Below, piece by piece: positions 56,324 through 64,000 of a DNA stretch of 64,000 nucleotides. This DNA comes from Reichenbachiella sp. Lineage in GTDB: Bacteria > Bacteroidota > Bacteroidia > Cytophagales > Cyclobacteriaceae. The notes under the pieces are model-generated. The model did not search any database and was not told the DNA's origin. It worked only from the letters and a program-made list of their open reading frames with translations. The stretch covers positions 3,582,001 to 3,646,000 of the forward strand of contig NZ_JAWPMM010000001.1 of the NCBI RefSeq assembly GCF_033344935.1. The letters are read 5' to 3'. The position numbers were made by a program, and so were the translations under genes. Within the stretch, counting starts at the first letter, position 1, and the number at the start of each line of letters is the position of its first letter.

Positions 56324-56345
56324 GCAAACGATTCCGCAAACGATT
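56324..56345. promoter_or_regulatory. Tandem LacI-type half-sites between susC and lacI-like gene
   Basis: GCAAACGATT occurs at 56324-56333 and again at 56336-56345, 12 bp apart. GCAAACG is the typical half-site of LacI-family operators such as PurR. A third identical copy is at 57729-57738 before GH31. The 629-bp region also holds the 37-bp element and a candidate lacI promoter (56541-56571); I see nothing else to name in it. Confidence 0.6.
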
Positions 56346-56540
56346 TCGGAAGCCATTTTTTTTTCACTCTTTTTTTCATAACCCAGATCTCTCCTAGTTC
56401 AGGGTCGCTCAAGAGCCAATGGCTTCCAATTCACTTTTAAATTGTACTATTGCAATAATCAACTAAACTCAATTTCTTGTAGGTTGAAGGTTTATGTTTT
56501 ACTTTTCCGCTCTGTAACGTCTAAATGTATAGACACGCCA

Positions 56541-56571
56541 TTGGGAATTGAAAGATTATACATTAGGTTTA
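56541..56571 (+). promoter_or_regulatory. Candidate promoter of the LacI-family gene
   Basis: TTG (56541-56543) and TAGGTTTA (56564-56571) with a 20-bp spacer resemble the Bacteroidota -33/-7 pattern with one mismatch, 117 nt before the regulator ATG. Weak call. Confidence 0.3.
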
Positions 56572-56688
56572 ACACCGAAGTGTAAAACTTCAGTTCATAC
56601 TTTATACGTTTCGAGTATGGTCCAGGTGTGGCAGATTTACGAAACCAGCAGTTTAGATAGGTCAGCTACAAAAATAAAGCATTAGAGA

Positions 56689-57711
56689 ATGAAAAGTAGT
56701 CAAGTAACAATCAAGGACTTAGCCAAAGCGTTGGGGGTTTCCCCCTCTACAGTTTCTCGTGCCTTAAATGACCACCCAGACATTAGCCCAGAAACGAAAA
56801 AGGAAGTCAATGACCTCGCCAAGCAATTGAACTACGAGCCTAATGTAGTGGCTCAAAACCTGCGAAGCCAAAAAACAAATACGATCGGGGTTATCATACC
56901 GGAAATTGTGCATTTCTTCTTTTCAACGGTGATTTCGGGTATTGAAGAGGTAGCTTACAAAGCTGGCTACACCGTGATGTTTTGTCAAACGAGTGAATCC
57001 TTTGAACGTGAAGTAAAAGACACCAAAGCTTTACTCAATCAACGAATTGATGGATTGATCGTCTCCTTTTCTAAGGAAACTCAAAACTTCGAACACTTTC
57101 AGGAAGTAGCCAAAAAGATACCTGTCGTACTGTTTGACCGTGAAACCGATGAACTGAATGTTAGTAAGATTGTGGTGGATGACTATGATGGAGCCGCGAT
57201 GGCTACCCAACATTTGATCAATCAAAAAAGTAAGCGTATCGCCCATTTGGCTGGACCAGACAATCTAACCATCGGAGCAGAGCGTAAAAAAGGCTATCAG
57301 GATACCTTGAAGAAAAACAACATGAAAGTGGACCCTGACTATATTCTACCCTGTTTCCGCGGCACGTTGGATGAAGGCTTTCACGCCATGCAGAGACTTT
57401 TGGATTTACCTCAACCGCCCGATGCTGTATTCTGCACCAACGATACTGCAGCTTACGGGGCGATGAAAGCCATCAAAGAAGCAGGATTAGAAATACCAAA
57501 AGACATTGCTATTGTCGGCTTTAGCAATTGGCAATTTTCCTCACTCATAGAGCCTCAACTGACTACGGTCTCACAACCTGGTGTGGACATGGGGAGAGCG
57601 GCGGCCAAGCGACTAATTGCCGAACTTCAAGACAAAGAATTAAGAGAACAACCCATCCGTCAAGTGCTAAAAACGGACCTCATTATCCGAAAGTCTTCCA
57701 AACGTCCTTAA
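56689..57711 (+). CDS. LacI-family regulator of the starch locus
   Basis: A 340-residue regulator. The N-terminal helix-turn-helix VTIKDLAKALGVSPSTVSRALN and hinge helix PNVVAQNLRS are followed by the sugar-binding fold (TIGVIIPEIVHFFFSTVISGIEEVAYKAGY ... FCTNDTAAYGAMKAIKEAG). It is divergent from susC and 200 bp ahead of GH31. The GCAAACGATT half-sites flank the gene on both sides, so it probably controls both arms of the locus in response to maltose-type sugars. The effector is inference. Confidence 0.93.
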   Translation: MKSSQVTIKDLAKALGVSPSTVSRALNDHPDISPETKKEVNDLAKQLNYEPNVVAQNLRSQKTNTIGVIIPEIVHFFFSTVISGIEEVAYKAGYTVMFCQTSESFEREVKDTKALLNQRIDGLIVSFSKETQNFEHFQEVAKKIPVVLFDRETDELNVSKIVVDDYDGAAMATQHLINQKSKRIAHLAGPDNLTIGAERKKGYQDTLKKNNMKVDPDYILPCFRGTLDEGFHAMQRLLDLPQPPDAVFCTNDTAAYGAMKAIKEAGLEIPKDIAIVGFSNWQFSSLIEPQLTTVSQPGVDMGRAAAKRLIAELQDKELREQPIRQVLKTDLIIRKSSKRP

Positions 57712-57728
57712 TTATTTTGCTTTTCTCC

Positions 57729-57738
57729 GCAAACGATT
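57729..57738. promoter_or_regulatory. LacI-type half-site upstream of GH31
   Basis: GCAAACGATT, identical to the two copies at 56324 and 56336, lies 18 bp after the regulator stop and 174 bp before GH31. Confidence 0.5.
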
Positions 57739-57843
57739 GAAACTAAGCAAAAACCCTCATATTCACTCCTAAACGCTTCTTTTCGTCACTTAGACTAAAG
57801 AAATTATTTGTATTTGATTCGGAAACGGGTCTAGCTTTAAAAG

Positions 57844-57881
57844 CTTTTTGAAACATTTCGTGTCCTCTTCGGAAAACATCT
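57844..57881. repeat. Conserved 38-bp element, copy 2 (GH31 side)
   Basis: Near-copy of the element at 56110-56146, ending 30 bp before the GH31 start. Adjacent left sequence AAAAGCTTTTT is palindromic. See copy 1 for the alignment. Confidence 0.6.
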
Positions 57882-57911
57882 TTCGAGCACTTATACAAGA
57901 TATAATTGTTT

Positions 57912-60329
57912 ATGATTGTTGAAGAGAGAAAAAATATAAGGACCAACGGCACACTCGTTCGAGGGTCATTATTATCTTATCAGCTGGACGCCTTCGGCTT
58001 CTATGGCCGTACTGATTCCGAAAACATATGCCTCGAAGTATATGAAGAAGGAATGATCCGAGTAAGGATTTCTAAAAAGGAGAAGTTTGATAATTTCCAT
58101 TACGCACTAGATAAAAATCTCAGCCAGAAGTCTATCGATTATCTGGAAAAGGAAGATAGCATTGTCATATCTACTGGCAAGGTGGAGGTTTCTATCATGA
58201 AAGCACCCTTTCGTCTGGTTTTCAGAAATGAGAAAGGTGAGATCATAAATGAAGATGACGCCTCCTTCGGCACTTCCTGGATAGGCGAACAAGTCACTAC
58301 CTACAAAAAATTACAACCTGACGAAAAATTTATTGGACTAGGCGAAAAGACCGGTCCGCTCAATAAAAAGGGCCACGGCTTTCAAAACTGGAATACAGAT
58401 CACTTTGGGTATGGAGCTAATACCGACCCATTATACTGTTCTATCCCATTCTATATGGGCATCCACAGCAACATGGCCTATGGCATCTACCTCAACAACT
58501 CTTACAAGACACACTTCAACTTCGGTGCGTCGAACAATCGTTTCTCTAGTTTCTCTGCGGATGCAGGAGATATGGATTACTTTTTCATGCACTATGATTC
58601 AGTAAATGAAATTATAGGAGCTTACAGCCGTTTGACGGGTAAAATGAGCCTTCCTCCTAAATGGTCTCTGGGCTACCAGCAGTGCAGATACAGTTATTAT
58701 CCTGAAGCCGAAGTGCTCAACACGGCTCAAAATTTCAGAGACAAAGAAATTCCTGCGGATGTGATTGTATTGGACATCCATTACATGGAGAAATACAAAA
58801 TATTCACTTGGGACAAGGAAAGATTTCCCTGCCCCGAAACCATGATCAACAAATTAAAAGATCTAGGTTTTAAAGTGGTGGTGATGTGTGATCCAGGTAT
58901 TAAAGTGGAAAAAGGTTATTCTTCTTATGAAGACGGTCTGGAAAAAGACGTATTCATTAAGTACCCCGATGGTACCAACTATGAAGGCGAAGTGTGGCCG
59001 GGATGGTGTCATTTCCCTGACTTCACGAAACCTGAAACCAGAGACTGGTGGACAAAACAACTCCAATCATACAGCGACATAGGAATAGAAGGCTTCTGGA
59101 ATGATATGAATGAGATCGCCACTTGGGGACAATCCTTACCAGAACTCATAGAGTTCGACTTTGACGGGGAAAAAGGAACCACACGAAATGCCCGAAATAT
59201 TTATGGCCTTATGATGGCCAAAAGCACCTGGGAAGGCGCCAAAGAAAACTTGGCAGGCAAAAGACCATTCAATCTCACCCGGGCAGGTTTTGCAGGCATT
59301 CAAAAATATGCTGCCGTTTGGACTGGCGATAACGTCGCCTCTGATGAGCATATGCTTTTAGGTATGCGCATGCTTAATAGCATGGGACTTTCTGGTGTTC
59401 CATTCGCAGGGTTTGATGCCGGCGGATTTATCGGAAATGCATCAGAAAACCTCTTTGCCAGATGGATTTCAATGGCGGCCTTTACGCCATTCTTTAGAGG
59501 ACATTCGAATGTAAATACCAAATCAAGTGAGCCTTGGACGCATGGGGAACATACAGAAGAAATCTCAAGAAACTATATCAGTCTTCGTTATCGGTTGATG
59601 CCTTATGTGTATGCTGCATTTTATGAGGCTAGTGAGACAGGTACGCCTGTTAATCGTTCGCTGGCCATCGATTATACTTTCGATGACAATATTTACAAGA
59701 CGGCTTACGAAAATGAATTCCTTTTTGGAGAGTCTATTCTTGTAGCTCCTGTATCAAGTGAGAAAGAAATAGAAAAAATTTACTTCCCTAATGGTGAATG
59801 GTATGATCTATTCACAGACGAAAAATACAGCGGTAACAAAGAAACATTAGTTGAATGTCCGATGGAAAAGCTGCCGGTATTCGCTAAAGCCTCTGCCATT
59901 ATTCCAGTTCAGTCGCAGGTCTATAGCAACCAAGAAAGACCTAACGAGCAACTGGAAATCCATCTTTATAAAGGAGCAGAGAACAATAGTTTTCTCTACT
60001 ATGAAGATGATGGCGATTCCTTTGCTTTTGAAAGCGGTGAATATTACAAAAGAAGCATTGTTTACCACCCGCAGACAAACCGCTTGACTTTTGGCTCTGT
60101 GCAAGGGAGCTTTGATAGCGTGTTTAATGAGGTGAAATTATACTTCCATGGCTTTGAGAATGAAGAGCTAACTTCATTAGCTATCGATCGTGAAGATTAC
60201 CACTTCATTTCGCCGTTATCTAATTTTGATCCGATTGCTACAGATCTTCATCAAGATTATAAAATTAAGCACCTACCCTATACCACATTCAAACTTAAAA
60301 ACAACGAATTTTCAATCAATTGGAAATAA
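57912..60329 (+). CDS. GH31 alpha-glucosidase
   Basis: An 805-residue GH31 enzyme, start at ATG 57912 (MIVEERKN). Catalytic nucleophile is the Asp of GFWNDMNE; the acid/base Asp is in WTGDN. The N-terminal galactose-mutarotase-like beta domain and C-terminal beta domains (DLFTDEKYSGN, LYYEDDGDSF) are complete. There is no signal peptide, so it likely works in the cytoplasm, hydrolysing maltose and malto-oligosaccharides delivered by the MFS carrier. GH97 follows 10 nt later. Confidence 0.93.
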   Translation: MIVEERKNIRTNGTLVRGSLLSYQLDAFGFYGRTDSENICLEVYEEGMIRVRISKKEKFDNFHYALDKNLSQKSIDYLEKEDSIVISTGKVEVSIMKAPFRLVFRNEKGEIINEDDASFGTSWIGEQVTTYKKLQPDEKFIGLGEKTGPLNKKGHGFQNWNTDHFGYGANTDPLYCSIPFYMGIHSNMAYGIYLNNSYKTHFNFGASNNRFSSFSADAGDMDYFFMHYDSVNEIIGAYSRLTGKMSLPPKWSLGYQQCRYSYYPEAEVLNTAQNFRDKEIPADVIVLDIHYMEKYKIFTWDKERFPCPETMINKLKDLGFKVVVMCDPGIKVEKGYSSYEDGLEKDVFIKYPDGTNYEGEVWPGWCHFPDFTKPETRDWWTKQLQSYSDIGIEGFWNDMNEIATWGQSLPELIEFDFDGEKGTTRNARNIYGLMMAKSTWEGAKENLAGKRPFNLTRAGFAGIQKYAAVWTGDNVASDEHMLLGMRMLNSMGLSGVPFAGFDAGGFIGNASENLFARWISMAAFTPFFRGHSNVNTKSSEPWTHGEHTEEISRNYISLRYRLMPYVYAAFYEASETGTPVNRSLAIDYTFDDNIYKTAYENEFLFGESILVAPVSSEKEIEKIYFPNGEWYDLFTDEKYSGNKETLVECPMEKLPVFAKASAIIPVQSQVYSNQERPNEQLEIHLYKGAENNSFLYYEDDGDSFAFESGEYYKRSIVYHPQTNRLTFGSVQGSFDSVFNEVKLYFHGFENEELTSLAIDREDYHFISPLSNFDPIATDLHQDYKIKHLPYTTFKLKNNEFSINWK

Positions 60330-60339
60330 GGATTTCAGC

Positions 60340-62349
60340 ATGCTTATGAAAAAAATACTACTATTTGCTCTCGCACTAAACCTCATCGGTTGCGGTGTGG
60401 ATCAATCTGAGAAAAACAAAACTGCCCTTTCTTCGCCAGAGGACAAACTCTCCATGCAGTTTTACCTTGAGGCTGATGGCACACCCGGATACTGGGCTAA
60501 TTACGGAGAGAAAATCATCGTAGACAGTTCCAGACTAGGCTTTGAACTCGGAGATAACATCAGCCTGAAAAATGGATTTGAACTCGTCAATGTTCAAACT
60601 TCGAGCTTTGACGAAACCTGGGAACAACCCTGGGGTGAACAACGATTGATCAGAAACAACTACAACGAATTGAAAGTTGAATTGGTCAACGCGAATCAAA
60701 TCAAACTGAATATCATCTTCCGTTTATTCGACGATGGTATAGGCTTCAGATATGAATTTCCTGAGCAGGAAAAGCTGAAGGAGTTTGAAATCATGGACGA
60801 GTTGACTGAATTCAACTTATCTGACGATCACGACGCCTGGTCGATTCCAGCCTACGCAGGCAATAGGTACGAGTACTTGTACAAAAAAGCGCCAGTTTCA
60901 GAATTCGAAATGGTACACACTCCCCTAACTATCGAAGGGAAAAACGGTCTGTTCTTTCATATGCATGAAGCGGCATTGTACGACTACCCAAGTATGGTGG
61001 TGAAAAATGTAGGTGGTACCAAACTGAAGTGCGATTTGGTTCCTTACAGCAAAACCAATCCAATTAAAGCTTATTTGAAGGCTCCATTCTCTACGCCATG
61101 GAGAACCATTCAAGTAGGTGAAACGCCAGGTGATTTGATTACTAACTACATGATTTTGAACTTGAATGAGCCAAGCAAAATCGAAGACACTTCCTGGATC
61201 AAACCAGGCAAATACATCGGCGTTTGGTGGGAAATGTTCATCAACCTCGGCACCTGGCACCAAGGCCCAAAGCATGCCGCCAATACCGAAAACGTAAAGA
61301 AATACATCGACTTTGCAGCAGCCAATGGCTTCTCAGGTGTACTAGTCGAAGGCTGGAACTACGGCTGGGACGGCAACTGGATGGGTGGCGGCACCAAGTT
61401 CGAATTTTCTAAACCGTATCCGGACTACGACATCGAATTCCTAAGTAAGTATGCCGCAGACAAAGGCGTTTACATCATCGGTCATCACGAGACTGGTGCA
61501 GATACCGAAAACTACGATGAGCAGCTAGAAGACGCTTATCAGTTCCTAGAGGATCATGGCATGAAGGCAGTAAAAACGGGTTATGTAGAAAATGGAGACA
61601 CTTTGCCGAATGGCATTTACCATCATGGTCAGTATTTCGTACAGCACTTTCAGCGGGTAATAGAAATGGGTGCTAAACACAAAACCATGATCGTCGCCCA
61701 CGAACCGATCAAAGACACTGGCAAAAGAAGAACCTGGCCCAATATGGTCTCTCGAGAAGGCGCCAAAGGGCAAGAATACAATGCCATGGGTGGCAGCCCA
61801 ACGGATCATGTGGTTACTATTCCATTTACAAGATCATTATCAGGTCCATTCGATTACACACCGGGTGTGTTTGACATCAGAATCAAAACCAGTCCCGATC
61901 AGGTAAAAACGACTATTGGAAAAGAACTGGCATTATACACCATCATCTATGCACCGATGATGATGGCCAATGACCTTCCAGAAAACTACGAAGGTCATCC
62001 TGCTTTTGAGTACATCAAAGCAGTACCCACAGATTGGGAAACTACTCAAGTCATTGATGGGAAAATTGGTGATTTTGTGACGATCGCTCGTCAAGAACGT
62101 GAAACAGACAACTGGTTTGTAGGAACGATTACCGATGAGAACCCAAGAGCATTTAAATTGTCGCTGGATTTCTTGAAGGAAGGTGTAACCTACAATGCAA
62201 CCATTTATGCGGATGGAGAAGGTTGTCATTATGTAGACAACCCAACTTCTTATCAAATCAATGAAATGGAAGTAACGAAAGCCACTATATTAGATATGAA
62301 ATTGGCTGCCGGTGGTGGTGCAGCCCTCAGCCTATACCCTAAGAACTAA
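60340..62349 (+). CDS. susB: GH97 alpha-glucosidase lipoprotein (SusB-like)
   Basis: Start at ATG 60340 (MLMKKILL), giving 669 residues; a second ATG at 60346 is possible. The long frame from 60190 runs through GH31 and is spurious. The lipobox ends LIGC, so it is a periplasm- or surface-facing lipoprotein. An N-terminal beta super-sandwich (DKLSMQFYLEADGTPGYWANY) is followed by the barrel with GVLVEGWNYGWDGNW and IIGHHETG. Glutamates in IVAHEP and SREGAKGQEYN match GH97 inverting enzymes such as SusB. It trims imported malto-oligosaccharides to glucose. Confidence 0.93.
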   Translation: MLMKKILLFALALNLIGCGVDQSEKNKTALSSPEDKLSMQFYLEADGTPGYWANYGEKIIVDSSRLGFELGDNISLKNGFELVNVQTSSFDETWEQPWGEQRLIRNNYNELKVELVNANQIKLNIIFRLFDDGIGFRYEFPEQEKLKEFEIMDELTEFNLSDDHDAWSIPAYAGNRYEYLYKKAPVSEFEMVHTPLTIEGKNGLFFHMHEAALYDYPSMVVKNVGGTKLKCDLVPYSKTNPIKAYLKAPFSTPWRTIQVGETPGDLITNYMILNLNEPSKIEDTSWIKPGKYIGVWWEMFINLGTWHQGPKHAANTENVKKYIDFAAANGFSGVLVEGWNYGWDGNWMGGGTKFEFSKPYPDYDIEFLSKYAADKGVYIIGHHETGADTENYDEQLEDAYQFLEDHGMKAVKTGYVENGDTLPNGIYHHGQYFVQHFQRVIEMGAKHKTMIVAHEPIKDTGKRRTWPNMVSREGAKGQEYNAMGGSPTDHVVTIPFTRSLSGPFDYTPGVFDIRIKTSPDQVKTTIGKELALYTIIYAPMMMANDLPENYEGHPAFEYIKAVPTDWETTQVIDGKIGDFVTIARQERETDNWFVGTITDENPRAFKLSLDFLKEGVTYNATIYADGEGCHYVDNPTSYQINEMEVTKATILDMKLAAGGGAALSLYPKN

Positions 62350-63707
62350 TGACAAAGATTCAAGTTATCGCCATCATCCTTTTGGCTTCTTTAAGCTTCC
62401 TGTTTGCCTGTGAGCCAACGGAACAAAAAGCAGTAGAACCAGTCGTTACGTTCCCAGAGCGTGCAGCTGACATGACTGTATATGAAGTCAATATTCGTCA
62501 GTATACGCCAGAAGGCACCATCAATGCTTTTGCAGAGCATCTTCCAAGATTGAAAGAATTGGGTGTAGAGATGCTTTGGATCATGCCGGTGCAGCCCATA
62601 GGAAAGGAAAAGAGAAAAGGATCATTAGGAAGTTACTATTCTATTTCGGATTACTCAGAAGTCAACCCTGAGTTTGGCACACTGGAAGACTTCAAAGCCC
62701 TCGTCAAAAAAGTGCATGAAATGGACATGACGATCATCCTGGATTGGGTACCGAATCACACAGCCTGGGATCATCCTTGGATCCAATCCAATCCTGAGTA
62801 TTACGCCAAAGACAGCTTAGGCAACATCACCTATGAGGCGGATTGGGAAGACATCGCCCTACTCGATCACACCAATGAAAGCACGCGCCAAAGCATGATC
62901 GAAGAAATGAAGTTTTGGATTACCAAAACGGATATCGATGGCTTCCGATGCGATCATGCGGCTCATGAGATTCCGCTATATTTCTGGGAAGAAGCCAGAG
63001 CTGCCTTAGACCCGCTAAAGGATTTGTTTTGGTTGGCCGAATGGGATGAGCCTAGACTGCATAGCAACTTTCATGCGTCTTACTCTTGGGAGCTGTTGCA
63101 CTTAACAGAGCATGTCGCCAAAGGCGAAAAGACCGCGCATGACATTGACCAATTCATCAATAAAGATTTGGCATTGTATGGTAAGAACCCATTTCGTATG
63201 ACGATTACAACCAACCACGACGAAAACTCATGGGCAGGAACAGTCTTCGAAAGATACGGCGACGGACATCAGGCTTTTGCTACTTTTATCTTCACGGCCT
63301 ATGGTTTTCCTATGATCTATAGCGGGCAGGAAGTAGGGCTGGACAAACGGCTACTCTTTTTCGAAAAGGACACCATCAACTGGGAGGACCCTAAAAACTT
63401 GACTCCCTTCTATCAGCAGCTGGTGCAATTGAAAAAAGACAATGAAGCCCTCTGGAATGGCGGTTACGGAGGCACACCTCAGCGTATCAACAACGACGAA
63501 TGGATTTATGCTTTCAGCAGAGAGAAAAACGGCAATCAGGTGATTGGCTTGATTAATATGTCCGGTGAAAAGCAAACTTTTAACCTGACAGATGAAACCG
63601 CTTCTGGCACGTATTCAGATACTTTTACCAAAGTGTCGTATACCTTGGCCAAAGACCAACCAATCGAAATGGAGCCTTGGCAGTATTTAATTTTTGAGAA
63701 GAACTAA
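62349..63707 (+). CDS. GH13 alpha-amylase-family lipoprotein
   Basis: A 452-residue lipoprotein with lipobox FACE (C21). GH13 regions: DWVPNHTAWD, nucleophile DGFRCDHAAHE, acid in WLAEWDEP, and TTNHDEN, so the catalytic triad is complete. It is compact, with a barrel and short C-terminal beta domain. Its ATG overlaps the susB stop (TAATG), so translation is coupled. Both probably process oligosaccharides in the periplasm. Confidence 0.93.
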   Translation: MTKIQVIAIILLASLSFLFACEPTEQKAVEPVVTFPERAADMTVYEVNIRQYTPEGTINAFAEHLPRLKELGVEMLWIMPVQPIGKEKRKGSLGSYYSISDYSEVNPEFGTLEDFKALVKKVHEMDMTIILDWVPNHTAWDHPWIQSNPEYYAKDSLGNITYEADWEDIALLDHTNESTRQSMIEEMKFWITKTDIDGFRCDHAAHEIPLYFWEEARAALDPLKDLFWLAEWDEPRLHSNFHASYSWELLHLTEHVAKGEKTAHDIDQFINKDLALYGKNPFRMTITTNHDENSWAGTVFERYGDGHQAFATFIFTAYGFPMIYSGQEVGLDKRLLFFEKDTINWEDPKNLTPFYQQLVQLKKDNEALWNGGYGGTPQRINNDEWIYAFSREKNGNQVIGLINMSGEKQTFNLTDETASGTYSDTFTKVSYTLAKDQPIEMEPWQYLIFEKN

Positions 63708-63710
63708 TTG

Positions 63711-64000
63711 ATGGAAAAGAGACGCCTAAGCTTTTGGGAAGTATGGAATCTAAGTTTTGGATTCTTGGGTATTCAAATGGGCTTTGCCCTGCAAAGTGCC
63801 AATGCCAGTAGAATTCTCCAAATATTCGGCGCAGATGTCGAAGAACTCTCTTGGTTTTGGATAGTAGCACCGCTAATGGGATTGATTGTGCAACCTATTG
63901 TAGGTCACTATAGCGATAAAACATGGACCCGAATGGGTAGAAGAAAGCCCTTCTTCCTCACTGGCGCTCTGATTTCAGCTATAGGGCTGATCGCCATGCC
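63711..64000 (+). CDS. MFS sugar transporter (maltose/glucose type), 5' part
   Basis: The first 96 codons from ATG 63711, cut by the window end. MEKRRLSFWEVWNLSFGFLGIQMGF starts a membrane protein; GHYSDKTWTRMGRRKPF is the MFS loop 2-3 motif in the form typical of sucrose/maltose (GPH-like) carriers. It begins 3 nt after the GH13 stop, so it is the next gene of the operon. It would import maltose or glucose across the inner membrane for the cytoplasmic GH31 enzyme. Confidence 0.85.
   Translation, partial: MEKRRLSFWEVWNLSFGFLGIQMGFALQSANASRILQIFGADVEELSWFWIVAPLMGLIVQPIVGHYSDKTWTRMGRRKPFFLTGALISAIGLIAM

Noticed and set aside
56157-56339. 60-codon minus-strand frame in the susC control region
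   Set aside because: It covers the LacI-type half-sites, has no conserved features, and its composition looks like intergenic DNA.
60190-60339. Longer N-terminus for the GH97 protein
   Set aside because: It overlaps the end of GH31 in another frame. The signal peptide with lipobox starts at 60340.

Overview
The window reads as chromosomal DNA of a free-living, probably marine member of the Bacteroidota, most likely Cytophagales. Evidence: a SusC/SusD starch locus, a type IX secretion C-terminal domain on an amylase, TAnnTTTG-type -7 promoter elements, and Bacteroidota-typical families (DUF4421, the IPExxxVDY family next to pyruvate kinase, SiaB-type kinase, LytTR two-component pair). The genus (Reichenbachiella- or Fulvivirga-like) is only a guess. 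I found no tRNA, rRNA, CRISPR array, insertion sequence or prophage.

Layout. 1-2.7 kb: 5' end of an exported protein, an orphan small protein, then queD, a U32-family protein and a ferredoxin, read as a tRNA-modification group. 2.7-13.8 kb: a nitrate uptake island with an FNR-like regulator, a narK nitrate/nitrite transporter interrupted by one in-frame TAG, two near-duplicate porins, nrtA-nrtB-nrtC-nrtD, and a membrane sensor with a NarX/PilJ-type input domain but no output domain. Three promoters here share two dyad motifs, TACGTA-N4-TACGTA and CTGCG-N4-CGCAG. No nitrate reductase lies in the window. 13.9-18.1 kb: oxyR divergent from katG, plus small genes. 18.1-22.4 kb: one very large exported TPR-CHAT protein. 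22.5-34.4 kb: housekeeping genes on the minus strand (priA-hemL-LpoA-like operon, pyk, a LytS/LytTR pair with a DUF4421 protein, a PqiA-like protein).

34.6-43.1 kb: a flavin disulfide-reductase homologue without the redox disulfide, then a probable light-response cluster: photolyase, SDR-DUF2867, SRPBCC, two tiny paralogous genes missed by length filters, and a four-domain fasciclin lipoprotein, all divergent from a CarH/LitR-type MerR regulator with a B12-binding signature. OsmC follows. 43.1-45.8 kb: a SiaB-type kinase divergent from a histidine kinase with a fused periplasmic binding domain.

45.8-64 kb: a starch/maltose utilisation locus. Minus strand: susC, susD, susE, a T9SS-secreted GH13 amylase and a GH13 lipoprotein. 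Plus strand: a LacI regulator, a GH31 alpha-glucosidase, a GH97 (SusB-like) lipoprotein, a third GH13 enzyme and the start of an MFS sugar transporter. The logic is: bind and cut starch at the surface, import through SusCD, trim in the periplasm with GH97/GH13, and import across the inner membrane by MFS. The GH31 enzyme has no signal peptide and probably works in the cytoplasm. LacI-type half-sites and a shared 37-38 bp element sit in the control regions of susC and GH31.
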